Assembly: GCF_014697575.1 (NCBI RefSeq)
Contig: NZ_JACJSC010000019.1
Coordinates: 1-64,000, forward strand
Length of the DNA: 64,000 nt
Reading direction: 5' to 3'
DNA from: Planktothrix sp. FACHB-1365
GTDB taxonomy: Bacteria; Cyanobacteriota; Cyanobacteriia; Cyanobacteriales; Microcoleaceae
In this document: positions 28,901 to 37,914 of the stretch, piece by piece
Layout: every line of letters begins with the position of its first letter
Numbering within the stretch: the first letter of the stretch is position 1
Notes under the pieces: model-generated
The model's database searches: none
What the model saw: only the letters and a program-made list of their open reading frames with translations
Told to the model about the DNA's origin: nothing
Translations under genes and position numbers: made by a program

Positions 28901-31900
28901 TTAACCTGTGAAGGCATGATTTTAGAAATTAATCAAACCGCCTTAGATTTTTCAGATTTACAGTATCAAGATATCGTGAATCAACCGTTTTGGCAAGGAC
29001 GCTGGTGGACAGTTTCTCCCCAAACTCAAGCCCAACTTCTGGATGCAATTCATCGAGCGGCTCAAGGGGAATTTGTTCGCTATGAAGTTGAAATTTTTAG
29101 CCACAATTATCAACTGAAAACCCTTGATTTTTCTCTGCGTCCGTTATTTAATGAAACCGGAGAAGTCAAGCTTTTAATTGCTGAAGGACGAGATATTACT
29201 GAACAACAAACCTTACAACTGGAATTAGCCCAACGAGAATCCTGGTTAGATGCTTTTTTTGCTTGTGCTCCGGCTGGATTATTAATTTTAGATAATCAAA
29301 AACGATTTATTAAAGTTAACGATTCCATTGCTCGAATGCACCGAATTCCCGCTCAAGATCATATTGGTCAATCCATTCAAGATGTGTTTTGTGAATATAC
29401 AGCCATTTTAGAATTTGTTGGCGATGAAGTTTTAAGCAAAGGAAACCCGATTTTGGATTTAGAAATTAGTGGCGAATATATTTATCCGGGGATTAGAAAT
29501 TATTGGATGGCATCCTTTTTCCCCCTATCAAGGGATATTCAAGGCTGTCCTTCCGGGGTGGGTGGGGTGTTATTAGATATTACCGAACGCAAGCGAGTCG
29601 AATTAGAATTACGGTCTGTGAGTGAACGATTGCAATATTTACTAACGGTGAGTCCCGCCGTGATTTTTAGTTGTCAACCCCAAGAAGATTATGACATTAC
29701 CTTTATGAGTGATAATGTTCGCAGTTTGTTGGGGTATTATGCGCCAGAATTTATGAGAAATCCTGGGTTTTGGTTAAGTCATGTTCATCCTGAAGATATT
29801 AAATTATTACGCTCAGGATTACAGCATATTTTAAAACGAGATGTCTTTAGTTATGAATATCGATTTTTACACGCTGATCGCACCTATCGTTGGTTAGATA
29901 TGCAAATGCGATTAGTTCGAGATACGAAAGGACAACCTTTAGAAATTGTGGGATACTGGGTTAATATTACTGATCGCAAAAAAGCTCAATCTGAACTCCA
30001 AATTACTCAAAGACGATTACAAACGGTAATTGAAACCATCGGAAATGGCATCACGTTGAGCAATAACCAAGGAGAATTTTTAATTTTTAATTCTCAAATG
30101 GAAAGCATCACCGGATATGGCTTAGAAGATACCCAAAGTCACCCCGATTTTATGAAGTTGCTTTATCCTGATAGTAAGGCTTATCAACAGGCGGGAGAAC
30201 GTTTACAACAGGTAATTCATCAAGGCGCATTACATAATATTGAAACAACGATTATTACTAAATTAGGGGATACTAAAACGCTCTTGGTTTCAACAGTGTT
30301 ATTAGAAGATGAACGGGGAGAATTATTTTTAACGGTTTATCAAGATATTACCGAACGCAAACGCACAGAAGCTGCATTACAAGAAGTTAATGATTTATTA
30401 CAAGCAACGATTCTAGCTGCTCCCGTTGCTATTGATGTAATTGATAAAACGGGGAAAGTCTTGGTGTGGAATCCAGCCGCAGAACGAATTTTTGGTTGGT
30501 CATTTCAAGAAGTGATTGGTCAATCTTTACCCATGATTCCTAATGATTCTATACAAGAATTTGAAGAATTCGTGAATCATACATTTGCCGGAGATACCCT
30601 CAGCCAAGTGGAAACCAAACGTCAACGCAAAGATGGATCTTTAGTGGATATTAGTTTATCGACGGCTTTAGTGCGGAATTCCCAAGGTCAAATTATTGCG
30701 GCGATGGGAATTTGTGAAGATATTAGTGAACGCAAACGCACGGAGGAAGCGTTACGTCGTTATGAAAGAATTGTCGCCGCAACAACGGATCAAATTTGTT
30801 TAATTGATCGTAACTATACCTATCAGTTAGCAAACCCCGCCTATTTGAATCTTTATCATCAAGCTTTAGACAATTTGATCGGTCTTCCTCTGATCAATTT
30901 GGTCGGTCAAGAGCAATTTGATCAGATGATGAAACCTCATTTAGAACGGTGTTTAGAAGGAGAAGTCATCCATGCTCATTTTTGGTTAAGTTCTGGAACT
31001 TTAGAGTCTCAATTTCTTAGTATTACTTACGCACCTTATTATGAACTCAACCAGGATATTTCCGGTGTGGTGATTAGTATTCGCAATTTAACGGAACTCA
31101 AAATTGCCGAAGAAAAATTACGACAAAGTGAAGAAGCATTAGTTGAAGCTCAACGCATTGCTCATATTGGAAATTGGAAATTTGATGTGGCGACTCAACA
31201 AATGAGTTGGTCAGAAGAAATGTACAGAATTTTTGGATTAGAACACCCCCATCCTGAACCCAATTACCAACAATATTTACAGTATGTTCATCCCGAAGAT
31301 CGCTCTAGTGTTGAGGAGCATATTCAAGCCGCTATTCAAGGGGGGATTTCTTATGAACTGGATTATCGGATTATTAGAGCCGATGGTTCTATTCGCTATT
31401 TAGAAGTTCGGGGAGAAGGAGTTAGAGATCAACAAGACAATATTGTTCAACTGTTTGGAACAGCTTTAGATATTAGCGATCGCAAACAAGTGGAATTAGA
31501 ACTACAAAAAGCCAAAGAATCCGCAGAAATCGCCAATAAAGCCAAAAGCCTGTTTATTGCCAATATGAGCCATGAATTAAGAACACCCTTAAATGCAATT
31601 CTTGGATTTGCTCAATTAATGAGCCATGATCCGATCATTCCCCTCTATCAACGGGAAAATTTAGAAATCATTCGCCGCAGTGGCGATCATCTGCTTCATT
31701 TAATTAATAATGTTTTAGATCTTTCTAAAATAGAAGCGGGACGCATGACCTTTGATCAAAGTACCTTTGATCTCAATTATTTAATTTTATCTACCTGGGA
31801 AATGTTTCGCTTACGGGTAGAAGCCAAAGGATTAAAATTCATCCTCAATATTCAACCTGATGTTCCTCAAACGGTCATAACTGACCCCAATAAGCTCCGC

Positions 31901-32992
31901 CAAATTTTAATTAATATTTTAGGAAATGCGATTAAATTTACTCAGAAAGGCAGTGTGAGTTTAACGGTTAACAGGAAACAGGAAACCGGGAACGCTCTAC
32001 GCTTTGAAATTCAGGATTCAGGTGTTGGAATTTCTTCAGCAGAATTAAATAATATTTTTGATGCTTTTATTCAAAGTCAATCCGGTAAAAAAGCCCTAGA
32101 AGGGACGGGTTTGGGATTAACCATTAGTCGAAAATTTGTTGAATTAATGGGAGGATCTTTAGGGGTGCAAAGTACCCTGGGTTTCGGAAGTATATTTTGG
32201 TTTGAAATTCCGGTACAGATTGCCCACAAAAGCCAAGTTCAATCACCCCAAATCAGTCGTCAAGTTTTATCTTTAGCTCCTGGTCAACCGAATTATCGAA
32301 TTTTAGTGGTGGATGATCAACTCGAAAATCGTCAACTCATGATTAAATTATTAACTCAAATTGGATTCCAGGTTAAAGAAGCTGAAAATGGACACGAAGC
32401 TCTGATCCTCTGGCAAGAATGGCAACCCGATCTGATTTGGATGGATATTCGGATGCCGATTATGGATGGTTATGAAGCGACTCAGCACATTCGCGCCAGT
32501 TTGCAGGGTCAAAGCACCGTGATTATTGCCTTAACCGCCTATGCCTCTAAAAGCGATCTCCATTCGGCTTTATCGGCTGGATGTAACGACTATTTGAGTA
32601 AACCCTTCCAAGAAGATGAATTATTTAGCAAGATGGCTAAATATTTGAACGTGGAGTATGTGTATGCAGACCCTAACCTTTCATCCCCTCGCTCTCCTAT
32701 CCCCTCGGATTTGGTTAACTCCGTTTTAACGTCTGGGAGTCTGTTAGTCATGGCTCCTGAATGGATTACCAACCTCCAGGAAGCAGCCCAGTTGTGTGAT
32801 GAAGAAGAGGTGCTGTCTCTGACTGAACAAATCCCCCCTGAACATCAAGGGATTGCAGCCAGTTTGCGGGCTTTAGCCCGTGATTTTCAATTCCAACAAA
32901 TTCGACAGTTAACCCTGTCGGAAAATCCCTCTGAACAGTCTTTGGATTCATCTAATGTAATGGCTGAAAATCCTGAGAAAGAAATGGGTTAA
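25919..32992 (+). CDS. Giant membrane hybrid histidine kinase with twelve PAS repeats
   Basis: A 2357-residue protein. About seven hydrophobic helices occupy residues 25-285, resembling a MASE-type sensor, followed by a coiled coil and twelve consecutive PAS-PAC modules, each ending in a D-I-(T/S)-(E/Q/D)-(R)-K-type motif (DITQRK, DISERK, DITERK, DISDRK). HisKA has NMSHELRTPLN with H1885; the ATPase has ILGNAIKFT, DSGVGIS and GTGLGLTIS. A receiver follows with D2176 in WMDIRMP and SKPF. The last about 100 residues form a helical tail (LQEAAQLCDEEEVLSLTEQIP) frequent in cyanobacterial hybrid kinases. Ligands are unknown. The repeated PAS domains suggest internal duplication. Confidence 0.93.
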   Translation: MINKQPSLVSNLTQRAETLKGFSQQMSLGISILGFLGLLSWMGQQVFADSILFNLIPLNIYTTISLTLSGLTLGFWHYKNRNFLESQTPKILKLALTIGELSIIFIALFTLLYHLYDHIFLSPFPAFSSGSLLVPMQMNTAFAFLMLGLALILLNRTHPPDFFIEILVMGAGFIMVLGLLTPIYNYIYFEPEFTPEIRWQSAILVLLLCSSLLSARPHRGLMLILLGDSMGSHLARQLLPGILLLPPILGGLGLWGVQKAFYNEPMALAISTTLDMVMVLGLVSWNANTLNQIDQRRRYAEVSLQETNLQLENRVEERTQQLRESEEQFRQLAENIRDIFFINTFNHTQLIYISPTYPEIFGRSCESLYQNPNSWFDAIHPDDRNRVKVALQQQTQGEPFYQEYRVIRPDGSLRWVLSRTFLIRNNAGEYYRIVGLVEDITQRKQAELDLQQAKVNLETQVDQRTAELQTWKQRYEIAVEVSGQLLYEYDLLTQQHTWGNNAKTLLGYDVAEMPLTLEGFLSLIHPDDREAWRQETQKMLQKNSLRFQSQYRLLNKKGAYIWIEDQCYLATINGNYRTKLIGFLRDISEQKKIEITQSQLAAIVEFSDDAIISKTLDGIVISWNIGAERLFGYTATEMMGQSISILLPLERSSEEDEILQRLLHGEQIQHFETVRRRKDSSLVHISLTISPVKNSKGEMIGVSKIARDISERKRIEADWRESEERFRSAFENASIGMAIVSLKGQWVRVNQALCEMLGYTQGELLNLTFQDITYPDDLEKDWENYHNLLNQVIQNYQSEKRYLNKQGQIIWVLLNSTLVRDDQGNPLYFIAQIQDITQRQQLEQELLQKQQLLDAFITSAPVGMTVLDEQLRFAFINQALAEINGILVEEHIGKTPWDIVPDLAIKQEKIFHEVLNEGRTILSVEISGETLKQPGVNRTWLVSYFPIRSQSQKPVGIGIVVAEITDRKQAEAALRDSEARFRAIFNQTFQLMGLLTCEGMILEINQTALDFSDLQYQDIVNQPFWQGRWWTVSPQTQAQLLDAIHRAAQGEFVRYEVEIFSHNYQLKTLDFSLRPLFNETGEVKLLIAEGRDITEQQTLQLELAQRESWLDAFFACAPAGLLILDNQKRFIKVNDSIARMHRIPAQDHIGQSIQDVFCEYTAILEFVGDEVLSKGNPILDLEISGEYIYPGIRNYWMASFFPLSRDIQGCPSGVGGVLLDITERKRVELELRSVSERLQYLLTVSPAVIFSCQPQEDYDITFMSDNVRSLLGYYAPEFMRNPGFWLSHVHPEDIKLLRSGLQHILKRDVFSYEYRFLHADRTYRWLDMQMRLVRDTKGQPLEIVGYWVNITDRKKAQSELQITQRRLQTVIETIGNGITLSNNQGEFLIFNSQMESITGYGLEDTQSHPDFMKLLYPDSKAYQQAGERLQQVIHQGALHNIETTIITKLGDTKTLLVSTVLLEDERGELFLTVYQDITERKRTEAALQEVNDLLQATILAAPVAIDVIDKTGKVLVWNPAAERIFGWSFQEVIGQSLPMIPNDSIQEFEEFVNHTFAGDTLSQVETKRQRKDGSLVDISLSTALVRNSQGQIIAAMGICEDISERKRTEEALRRYERIVAATTDQICLIDRNYTYQLANPAYLNLYHQALDNLIGLPLINLVGQEQFDQMMKPHLERCLEGEVIHAHFWLSSGTLESQFLSITYAPYYELNQDISGVVISIRNLTELKIAEEKLRQSEEALVEAQRIAHIGNWKFDVATQQMSWSEEMYRIFGLEHPHPEPNYQQYLQYVHPEDRSSVEEHIQAAIQGGISYELDYRIIRADGSIRYLEVRGEGVRDQQDNIVQLFGTALDISDRKQVELELQKAKESAEIANKAKSLFIANMSHELRTPLNAILGFAQLMSHDPIIPLYQRENLEIIRRSGDHLLHLINNVLDLSKIEAGRMTFDQSTFDLNYLILSTWEMFRLRVEAKGLKFILNIQPDVPQTVITDPNKLRQILINILGNAIKFTQKGSVSLTVNRKQETGNALRFEIQDSGVGISSAELNNIFDAFIQSQSGKKALEGTGLGLTISRKFVELMGGSLGVQSTLGFGSIFWFEIPVQIAHKSQVQSPQISRQVLSLAPGQPNYRILVVDDQLENRQLMIKLLTQIGFQVKEAENGHEALILWQEWQPDLIWMDIRMPIMDGYEATQHIRASLQGQSTVIIALTAYASKSDLHSALSAGCNDYLSKPFQEDELFSKMAKYLNVEYVYADPNLSSPRSPIPSDLVNSVLTSGSLLVMAPEWITNLQEAAQLCDEEEVLSLTEQIPPEHQGIAASLRALARDFQFQQIRQLTLSENPSEQSLDSSNVMAENPEKEMG

Positions 32993-33108
32993 CAAAAAGC
33001 AATATAAATATTAAAAATTATTTAAAATGGAGATTACAAAGAGTAAAAAAGTTAAAATTAGTTGTCTTAACAACATTCATTAAACCCTAGGGATTTAAAG
33101 ATCAGACA

Positions 33109-33705
33109 ATGACACCTATTGAATTTCTCTGGCTGACTTTCTCAGTTGCTAATTTACCCCCGGTTTTAAGCCAATTAGATGGTTTTCCCTCTATTTCCTA
33201 TAATTGGCTATTTCTCTTGGTTGTAGTCATTTTAGTTTTACTGGTTTATTTTTTAAATAAAAATCAAGTAAAAGCGGTTCAAAATATCTCTGAACAAGCT
33301 CTACAAATTCAAGGCAAAGTTCTCGATCAAGTTCAAGAACAGACAACCGAAATGGCTGCTGTCGCTCAAGAAAAAATCAATCTAATCCTTGAGGAATATC
33401 AAAAATTTCTCCCTTATGCAGAACAATTGGGATTGAAAGTAGATAGTTTTAGCATTGAAGCTGGAGTCTTACCCCAAATCAAAACTTCTTTGCGAGGATC
33501 GATTGATAATATCAAAAATGAGATGATTGAAAAGATTAAGTTAGAAAACAGCAATAATAAACTGCTTGTTGCTGTTCTCAATGCTATCTTATTAGCTAAA
33601 AAATGTAATGATAAACTGGAAAGCGTTTATATTTCGATCTTTAAAGATATCATTATTGATATCAAATTAGGGATTCCTCCTGCTATTTCCGTTCGGTTTC
33701 AGTAG
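33109..33705 (+). CDS. Single-pass membrane protein of unknown function
   Basis: A 198-residue protein not recognised. A strong transmembrane helix lies at about 33-50 (WLFLLVVVILVLLVYFL), followed by a polar helical region likely to form a coiled coil (KAVQNISEQALQIQGKVLDQ through about 100). The C-terminal half is mixed, with VSISIFKDIIIDIKLGIP near its end. It begins 116 bases after the hybrid kinase stop and may share its transcript, but there is no sequence evidence for a functional link. A weak inverted repeat (AACTCTCCC / GGGGGAGTT) follows the stop. Confidence 0.65.
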   Translation: MTPIEFLWLTFSVANLPPVLSQLDGFPSISYNWLFLLVVVILVLLVYFLNKNQVKAVQNISEQALQIQGKVLDQVQEQTTEMAAVAQEKINLILEEYQKFLPYAEQLGLKVDSFSIEAGVLPQIKTSLRGSIDNIKNEMIEKIKLENSNNKLLVAVLNAILLAKKCNDKLESVYISIFKDIIIDIKLGIPPAISVRFQ

Positions 33706-33814
33706 GACTGATCTGTTAACTCTCCCGAAGAGATCATTCACCATCCAAATTGTAGGGGGAGTTAGTAATACTGATCACAATCAGGGTGTTGTCTTACAAT
33801 GACAATCATAGGGA

Positions 33815-34441
33815 TTATTCTAATTCTTGAATCGCCCATTTTGCCCTAGCTCGAACAGAAGTCGTTTCATCATTATTCACAATATATTCTAACTGTTCTT
33901 TAATTTTAGCGAACCATTCAGGCTGTGTTTCATGCAGAGCAATTGCTAAACCTTGTAGACCAAAAACCCCCGCATATCTGACAATCCATTCTGGGTCTTG
34001 TGATGTTTTTTGTAATATCATTAAGGTTTTAAATTGAGCATCAGGAATTTGTTCTGGGGGTAATTTATCCCATTGAATCATTCCTAATCCTCGGGCGGCG
34101 GCGCGACGAACACTTAAGGCAAAATCACTTCCAGCAGATTCTAATAAAACTTCTAAGCCACGGGGATCACCAATACCCGATAAGGCACGAACCGCCCAAG
34201 CTCTTGCCCCATAATTATAACCATCTAATTGTTCTAATAAAGGAATAACCGCAGGTTCACCCAGTTGAGTTAATCCATCAACCGCAGCTACCGCAGCCCC
34301 AGGATTATTATAACCTAAAACGTTAATTAATGTGGGAATTGATTCAATAGAATTAGCTTCCGCTAAAGCAGAAACAGCATCTAATAAAGCATTCGCAGAC
34401 TCGGCTTTTTCAACAGCTTGAATTAAAGTTTGTACAGTCAT
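33815..34441 (-). CDS. cpcF: Phycocyanobilin lyase subunit CpcF
   Basis: A 208-residue HEAT/Armadillo-repeat protein (LIQAVEKAESANALLDAV, IPTLINVLGYNNPGAAVAAVDGL, GDPRGLEVLLESAGSDFALSVRRAAARGLG). With CpcE it forms the heterodimer that attaches phycocyanobilin to Cys84 of CpcA. It is the last gene of the cpc cluster, 24 bases after cpcE, in the usual cpcE-cpcF order. The length and the RRAAARGLGMIQW segment fit CpcF rather than the longer PecF/NblB-type relatives. Confidence 0.9.
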   Translation of the reverse strand: MTVQTLIQAVEKAESANALLDAVSALAEANSIESIPTLINVLGYNNPGAAVAAVDGLTQLGEPAVIPLLEQLDGYNYGARAWAVRALSGIGDPRGLEVLLESAGSDFALSVRRAAARGLGMIQWDKLPPEQIPDAQFKTLMILQKTSQDPEWIVRYAGVFGLQGLAIALHETQPEWFAKIKEQLEYIVNNDETTSVRARAKWAIQELE

Positions 34442-34465
34442 ATTTTCGGGTTAGCTAATATTTTT

Positions 34466-35302
34466 TTATAATAGAGAATCCATTAACTCCATGACTTCAA
34501 TGGCTGATTCAGATAAGTTGAAATCGGGAGTTCTTGTTAATTGATGTTCTAAAACGCCTTTTAAGGAAATTAATTTTAAACTATTTTCTGCTAAGGTTTG
34601 GGCGATCGCTTTTGCCGCTGGTAAATACCCAATTGCACCTAAATCCATTAAAGCCGTGCGACGTAATGTTAAATCATTTCCTTTTAACGCCTCAATTAAC
34701 CGTTCTCCATAACTATTGTCTCCGGTTAATTGATACATGGCCCTCAGTGCCGCATACTGAACTTTAGGAATAGAATGCTCGATAAAGGGTTCAACTAAAG
34801 GAATGGCAACAGTCGCTTTTAAAGCTCCTAATGCTTCTAAAATTGCATCATAGGGTTGGACTAAATAGGGTTTTCCAGGGACACGTTGGGCGGCTGCGAC
34901 TCCCCCTTCTAATAATTTCATTAAGGCGGAAATACAACGCTCATCTCCTAACTGTTCTAAGGCTTGAGTCGCTGCTTCCCGCACATAAACATCAGAACAA
35001 TCTAAACAGTCAATTAAGGCTGAAACTGCTCGTTTATCACCTAGTTTTCCTAATGCTCTGGCTGCATTTCGGCGTAAGGGATAACCGCCTTCTTCCGTGC
35101 GATCAGATTCATCCTTTAAGGCTAAAATTAACGCATCTACCGCCGCAGGCTGATTAACGCGAAAACGCCCTAACCACCAAGCAGCATAATAACGCCGTCC
35201 TAATTCTTCATGCTGAAGATTAGCGATCGCTTGTTCTATGGTTAAAGATTCTCCCTCTTGAGGGGTATTTTCCCCCATTGATTCGTATCCCAAATTGTCC
35301 AT
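34466..35302 (-). CDS. cpcE: Phycocyanobilin lyase subunit CpcE
   Basis: A 278-residue HEAT-repeat protein. Residues 20-90 carry the conserved LTIEQAIANLQHEELGRRYYAAWWLGRFRV, then repeated (R)AL..LGD.RAVSALI(D/K)(C/L)L units and PGKPYLVQPYDAILEALGAL, all typical of CpcE. With CpcF it ligates phycocyanobilin to the alpha-phycocyanin Cys84. It is downstream of cpcD, separated by about 260 bases that hold a strong terminator, so lyase expression is probably set below that of the structural genes. Confidence 0.92.
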   Translation of the reverse strand: MDNLGYESMGENTPQEGESLTIEQAIANLQHEELGRRYYAAWWLGRFRVNQPAAVDALILALKDESDRTEEGGYPLRRNAARALGKLGDKRAVSALIDCLDCSDVYVREAATQALEQLGDERCISALMKLLEGGVAAAQRVPGKPYLVQPYDAILEALGALKATVAIPLVEPFIEHSIPKVQYAALRAMYQLTGDNSYGERLIEALKGNDLTLRRTALMDLGAIGYLPAAKAIAQTLAENSLKLISLKGVLEHQLTRTPDFNLSESAIEVMELMDSLL

Positions 35303-35435
35303 AGGTTAAAGTCCGTTTTTCTCAACCTTACCATGAAACTTGGGAGGGCGGAATAGTCGAAGTCTCAATCCAGAAAAAATCTGAAAAGCGAAGTTCTATT
35401 GCTTTAAATATTTTATAGATCCCTTGATAAATCAC

Positions 35436-35476
35436 TAAAAAAAGTTAGGGAGCTTGAAATTTCAAACTCCCTAACT
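35436..35476 (-). terminator. Strong intra-operon terminator between cpcD and cpcE
   Basis: On the minus strand AGTTAGGGAG pairs with CTCCCTAACT over 10 bp, and the loop (TTTGAAATTTCAAG) contains the smaller palindrome TTGAAATTTCAA, so the whole 34-base unit is nearly one palindrome. It is followed by a run of seven T residues. It should end most cpcBACCD transcripts and let a fraction read into cpcEF. Confidence 0.85.
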
Positions 35477-35565
35477 CAAGATTTTAATTTTTATATAAAT
35501 TATGAGATCTTCAAGTTTTGATTCAGGGATGAATCCGAATGAACTAAACGATCAACTAATCGTTC

Positions 35566-35826
35566 TTATTCTGCATCAGAAGTCAACGGCTGAATACTCA
35601 CAATTTTTGCTCCCATCCGCGTTAAACGCTGCATTTCTTGGTTCATGCGGTTGTAAGGGACAGTAATAAATTGGCTGGAGCTAGAACGAATCTGATACTC
35701 TGCTTTGTCAGTTTCATTTGATTGACGTAAACCGACGACTTCGTAGCGAAAAAAGCGATTTCCCGATGGGGAACTCGATGATTGTCCAACAGCAATTTGA
35801 CCTAACATGAGTTTAAATTTATCCAA
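35566..35826 (-). CDS. cpcD: Phycobilisome small rod-capping linker CpcD
   Basis: An 86-residue polypeptide made of one CpcD/PBS-linker domain (FRYEVVGLRQSNETDKAEYQIR, then PYNRMNQEMQRLTRMGAKIVSIQPL). CpcD caps the membrane-distal end of phycocyanin rods and limits rod length. It follows the second rod-linker gene in standard operon order and is homologous to the C-terminal domain of the two linkers upstream. Confidence 0.94.
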   Translation of the reverse strand: MDKFKLMLGQIAVGQSSSSPSGNRFFRYEVVGLRQSNETDKAEYQIRSSSSQFITVPYNRMNQEMQRLTRMGAKIVSIQPLTSDAE

Positions 35827-35890
35827 AAACAGTTCTACAAACTTGACAAAAAGGGATCGCTGATTAGCAATCCCTGGTTTTTCAGCAATC

Positions 35891-36757
35891 CTACACAGGA
35901 GTGACGCTGGCTACTTTCCCACCTTGGCGTTGAATTTCCTGAAGTAAAGGAGATAACTGTTCGTAAGCAACAATAAAAGATTTGCTGCTCCGACGAACTT
36001 TCGGATAGCGACGTTCACGAATTCCAGCCACTTCCACCCGATAACTACGGCCTTGTGCTAAGACACCACCGGTACTAAATCCAGTGGTTGGAACCACACC
36101 TTGACCAGAAGCCCGATAAGACCAACCTTCGCTACCACCGGAGGGCCCAACAATCGTAGAAACACTATTGGCTCCCAGTTCTGTCGCCAAGCGAGACGCA
36201 TTCCCTCCTAATTGAGAGCGATCGCTATTGGCATAACCCCGATACAACCGGAAGATGCGAGTAAAGCCAACGGTTCTTTGTCCCCGTTGAACTTCAAAGG
36301 CGCGATAGTAGGGAACCACATTTTCCCCAAAGCTTTCCAGATATTCGGCTGAATCAATATAAGAATCAATATCAGCGTCATAACCTTGATTTTGATATAA
36401 ATCCAAGTGAAAAATCACTTCGGATTCATCATAGGGAGCACGACCCAATAAATGTTTGTAATTGAGTTCAATTACACGGGTTTGGAAATTCGGGTAGAAA
36501 AATTTGGTTTTGTACAGTTCCGATTTAGCAACGGAGCGCACAAACTCCCGCACAGTGATGCTGCCATCACACAACAGAGATTCAGCACTTTTGAGGCGCT
36601 CAGAACTCATTAAATAATCGTTACCCAAAAGTTGGCGATAAACCGCACGAATAACTTGTTGGGCATCGTCCCTGCTCCAATCTGGACGCAGTTCAACACG
36701 AGCCGCTTCTTGAAACGCAGTTGTTCCGAGCCTAGATGCTGCTGTTGTAATAGCCAC
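35891..36757 (-). CDS. cpcC: Phycobilisome rod linker polypeptide (CpcC-type, about 32 kDa)
   Basis: A 288-residue linker. The PBS-linker-polypeptide domain spans about 18-180 ([87 protein letters not shown]), and a CpcD-like domain ([20 protein letters not shown]) occupies the last 60 residues. It joins phycocyanin hexamers in the rod. Downstream of a paralogue and upstream of cpcD. Which of the two is the core-proximal and which the distal linker cannot be settled by eye. Confidence 0.93.
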   Translation of the reverse strand: MAITTAASRLGTTAFQEAARVELRPDWSRDDAQQVIRAVYRQLLGNDYLMSSERLKSAESLLCDGSITVREFVRSVAKSELYKTKFFYPNFQTRVIELNYKHLLGRAPYDESEVIFHLDLYQNQGYDADIDSYIDSAEYLESFGENVVPYYRAFEVQRGQRTVGFTRIFRLYRGYANSDRSQLGGNASRLATELGANSVSTIVGPSGGSEGWSYRASGQGVVPTTGFSTGGVLAQGRSYRVEVAGIRERRYPKVRRSSKSFIVAYEQLSPLLQEIQRQGGKVASVTPV

Positions 36758-36933
36758 CTAAAATCCTCCTCTTATTAACGTGAGTTAGAATTGAGTTGCG
36801 AATGTAGCGTGCAACGATTTCGGTTGAAAGGTTTGTCACCTAGAGGGATAGAGTCCAAGCTTCCCCGATGAACAGTCAGCTAGAACTCTAACCTTTTAAG
36901 CACAAACCGGCATTCAGGTTTTAATGAATGAGA

Positions 36934-37749
36934 TTATGCCAACGTAATTCTCATCACCCGTCCCCCAGCGCGATGAATTCGCTGCAACTGAGTAGACAGT
37001 TGGTCATAGGGCACGGTATATTCAGTGGTAGTACGGCGCACCTGGGGTAGCGACTGTGTTGCTTTTTGGATAACAGTCAGGCGGTAAAGTTGTCCACGAT
37101 TACCGCCTGTCGTACCTCCTAAGCTTTGCCCACTAGCAGGAGTTTGAATCGGAGAAGCTAAATTCCGAGCTAATTCCCAAGTTAAACGACTTTGCTTTTG
37201 GTTTTGAGCGCGATCGCTGCTGGCATACCCGCGATAAAGGGTAAATAAACGGTTAAAACCAACGGTTTTTTGCCCGTCTTGGGTAGAAAATCCCCGATAA
37301 TAGGGAACGATATTTTCCCCAAAGTTTTCCAGATATTCGGGAGAGTCGAGGTAAGAGTTGATTTCTGCCTCGAAACCTTCGCTGGTGTAGAGATCAACGT
37401 GAAACGCAATCTCTGACTCATCGTAAGGGGCACGGCCCAAAAGATGTTTGTAATTTAACTCGATAAACCGAGTTTGAAAGTTAGGGTAAAAAAACTTAGT
37501 CCGGTAAAGCTCGGATAAAGCAATAGCTCTGACAAAATCCCGAACGGTAATTTGTCCTTGGCGGAGTAAAGATTCCGCGCTTGTGAGCCGTTCCCGCAAC
37601 ATCAGGTGTTCGTTGCCCATCACCTGACGATATGCTGCCACAATCACGGTTTGCACATCTGCTTCCGTGTAGTTGGGGCGCAGTTCTACGGGTTTTGTTT
37701 CTTCGAAAGCCCGGATACCAAGTCGGCTACCCTCAAGCAAGCCAACCAT
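36934..37749 (-). CDS. cpcC: Phycobilisome rod linker polypeptide (second CpcC paralogue)
   Basis: A 271-residue paralogue of the next linker, with the same domain order: [65 protein letters not shown] and [15 protein letters not shown], then a C-terminal CpcD-like domain ([20 protein letters not shown]). The pair reflects a gene duplication seen in many cyanobacteria (named cpcC1/C2 or cpcH/cpcI). It follows cpcA after a strong stem-loop. Confidence 0.93.
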   Translation of the reverse strand: MVGLLEGSRLGIRAFEETKPVELRPNYTEADVQTVIVAAYRQVMGNEHLMLRERLTSAESLLRQGQITVRDFVRAIALSELYRTKFFYPNFQTRFIELNYKHLLGRAPYDESEIAFHVDLYTSEGFEAEINSYLDSPEYLENFGENIVPYYRGFSTQDGQKTVGFNRLFTLYRGYASSDRAQNQKQSRLTWELARNLASPIQTPASGQSLGGTTGGNRGQLYRLTVIQKATQSLPQVRRTTTEYTVPYDQLSTQLQRIHRAGGRVMRITLA

Positions 37750-37836
37750 AGCCTTATGCTCCGTAAGAGATCTTCAAAATTGAGAAGACAAAAAAGAAAA
37801 CTTTGTTAATGTGGGAGACAATCCCCAATAATCAAA

Positions 37837-37900
37837 GATGCCCGGAGCGCTAAACAACCGTTAACCCAGTTGCTAACAGCTACTTACCGCTCCGAGCATC
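37837..37900 (-). other. Stem-loop between cpcA and the first rod-linker gene
   Basis: On the minus strand GATGCTCGGAGCG pairs with CGCTCCGGGCATC (13 positions, one of them a G-U type pair), enclosing a 38-base loop. There is no T-run after it, so it is more likely an mRNA-stabilising or processing element than a full terminator. It would yield abundant cpcBA mRNA with less linker mRNA. Confidence 0.75.
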
Positions 37901-37914
37901 AAACGCGAGCTTGT

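Noticed and set aside
34831-35157. 108-residue plus-strand frame within cpcE
   Set aside because: Shadow of the HEAT-repeat coding sequence: leucine/arginine-rich composition comes from the antisense of alanine- and leucine-rich codons.
33815-35302. PecE/PecF phycoviolobilin lyase-isomerase
   Set aside because: The genes follow cpcBACCD rather than pecBAC, and the visible sequence fits CpcE/CpcF; the NHCQGN-type isomerase motif of PecF was not seen.
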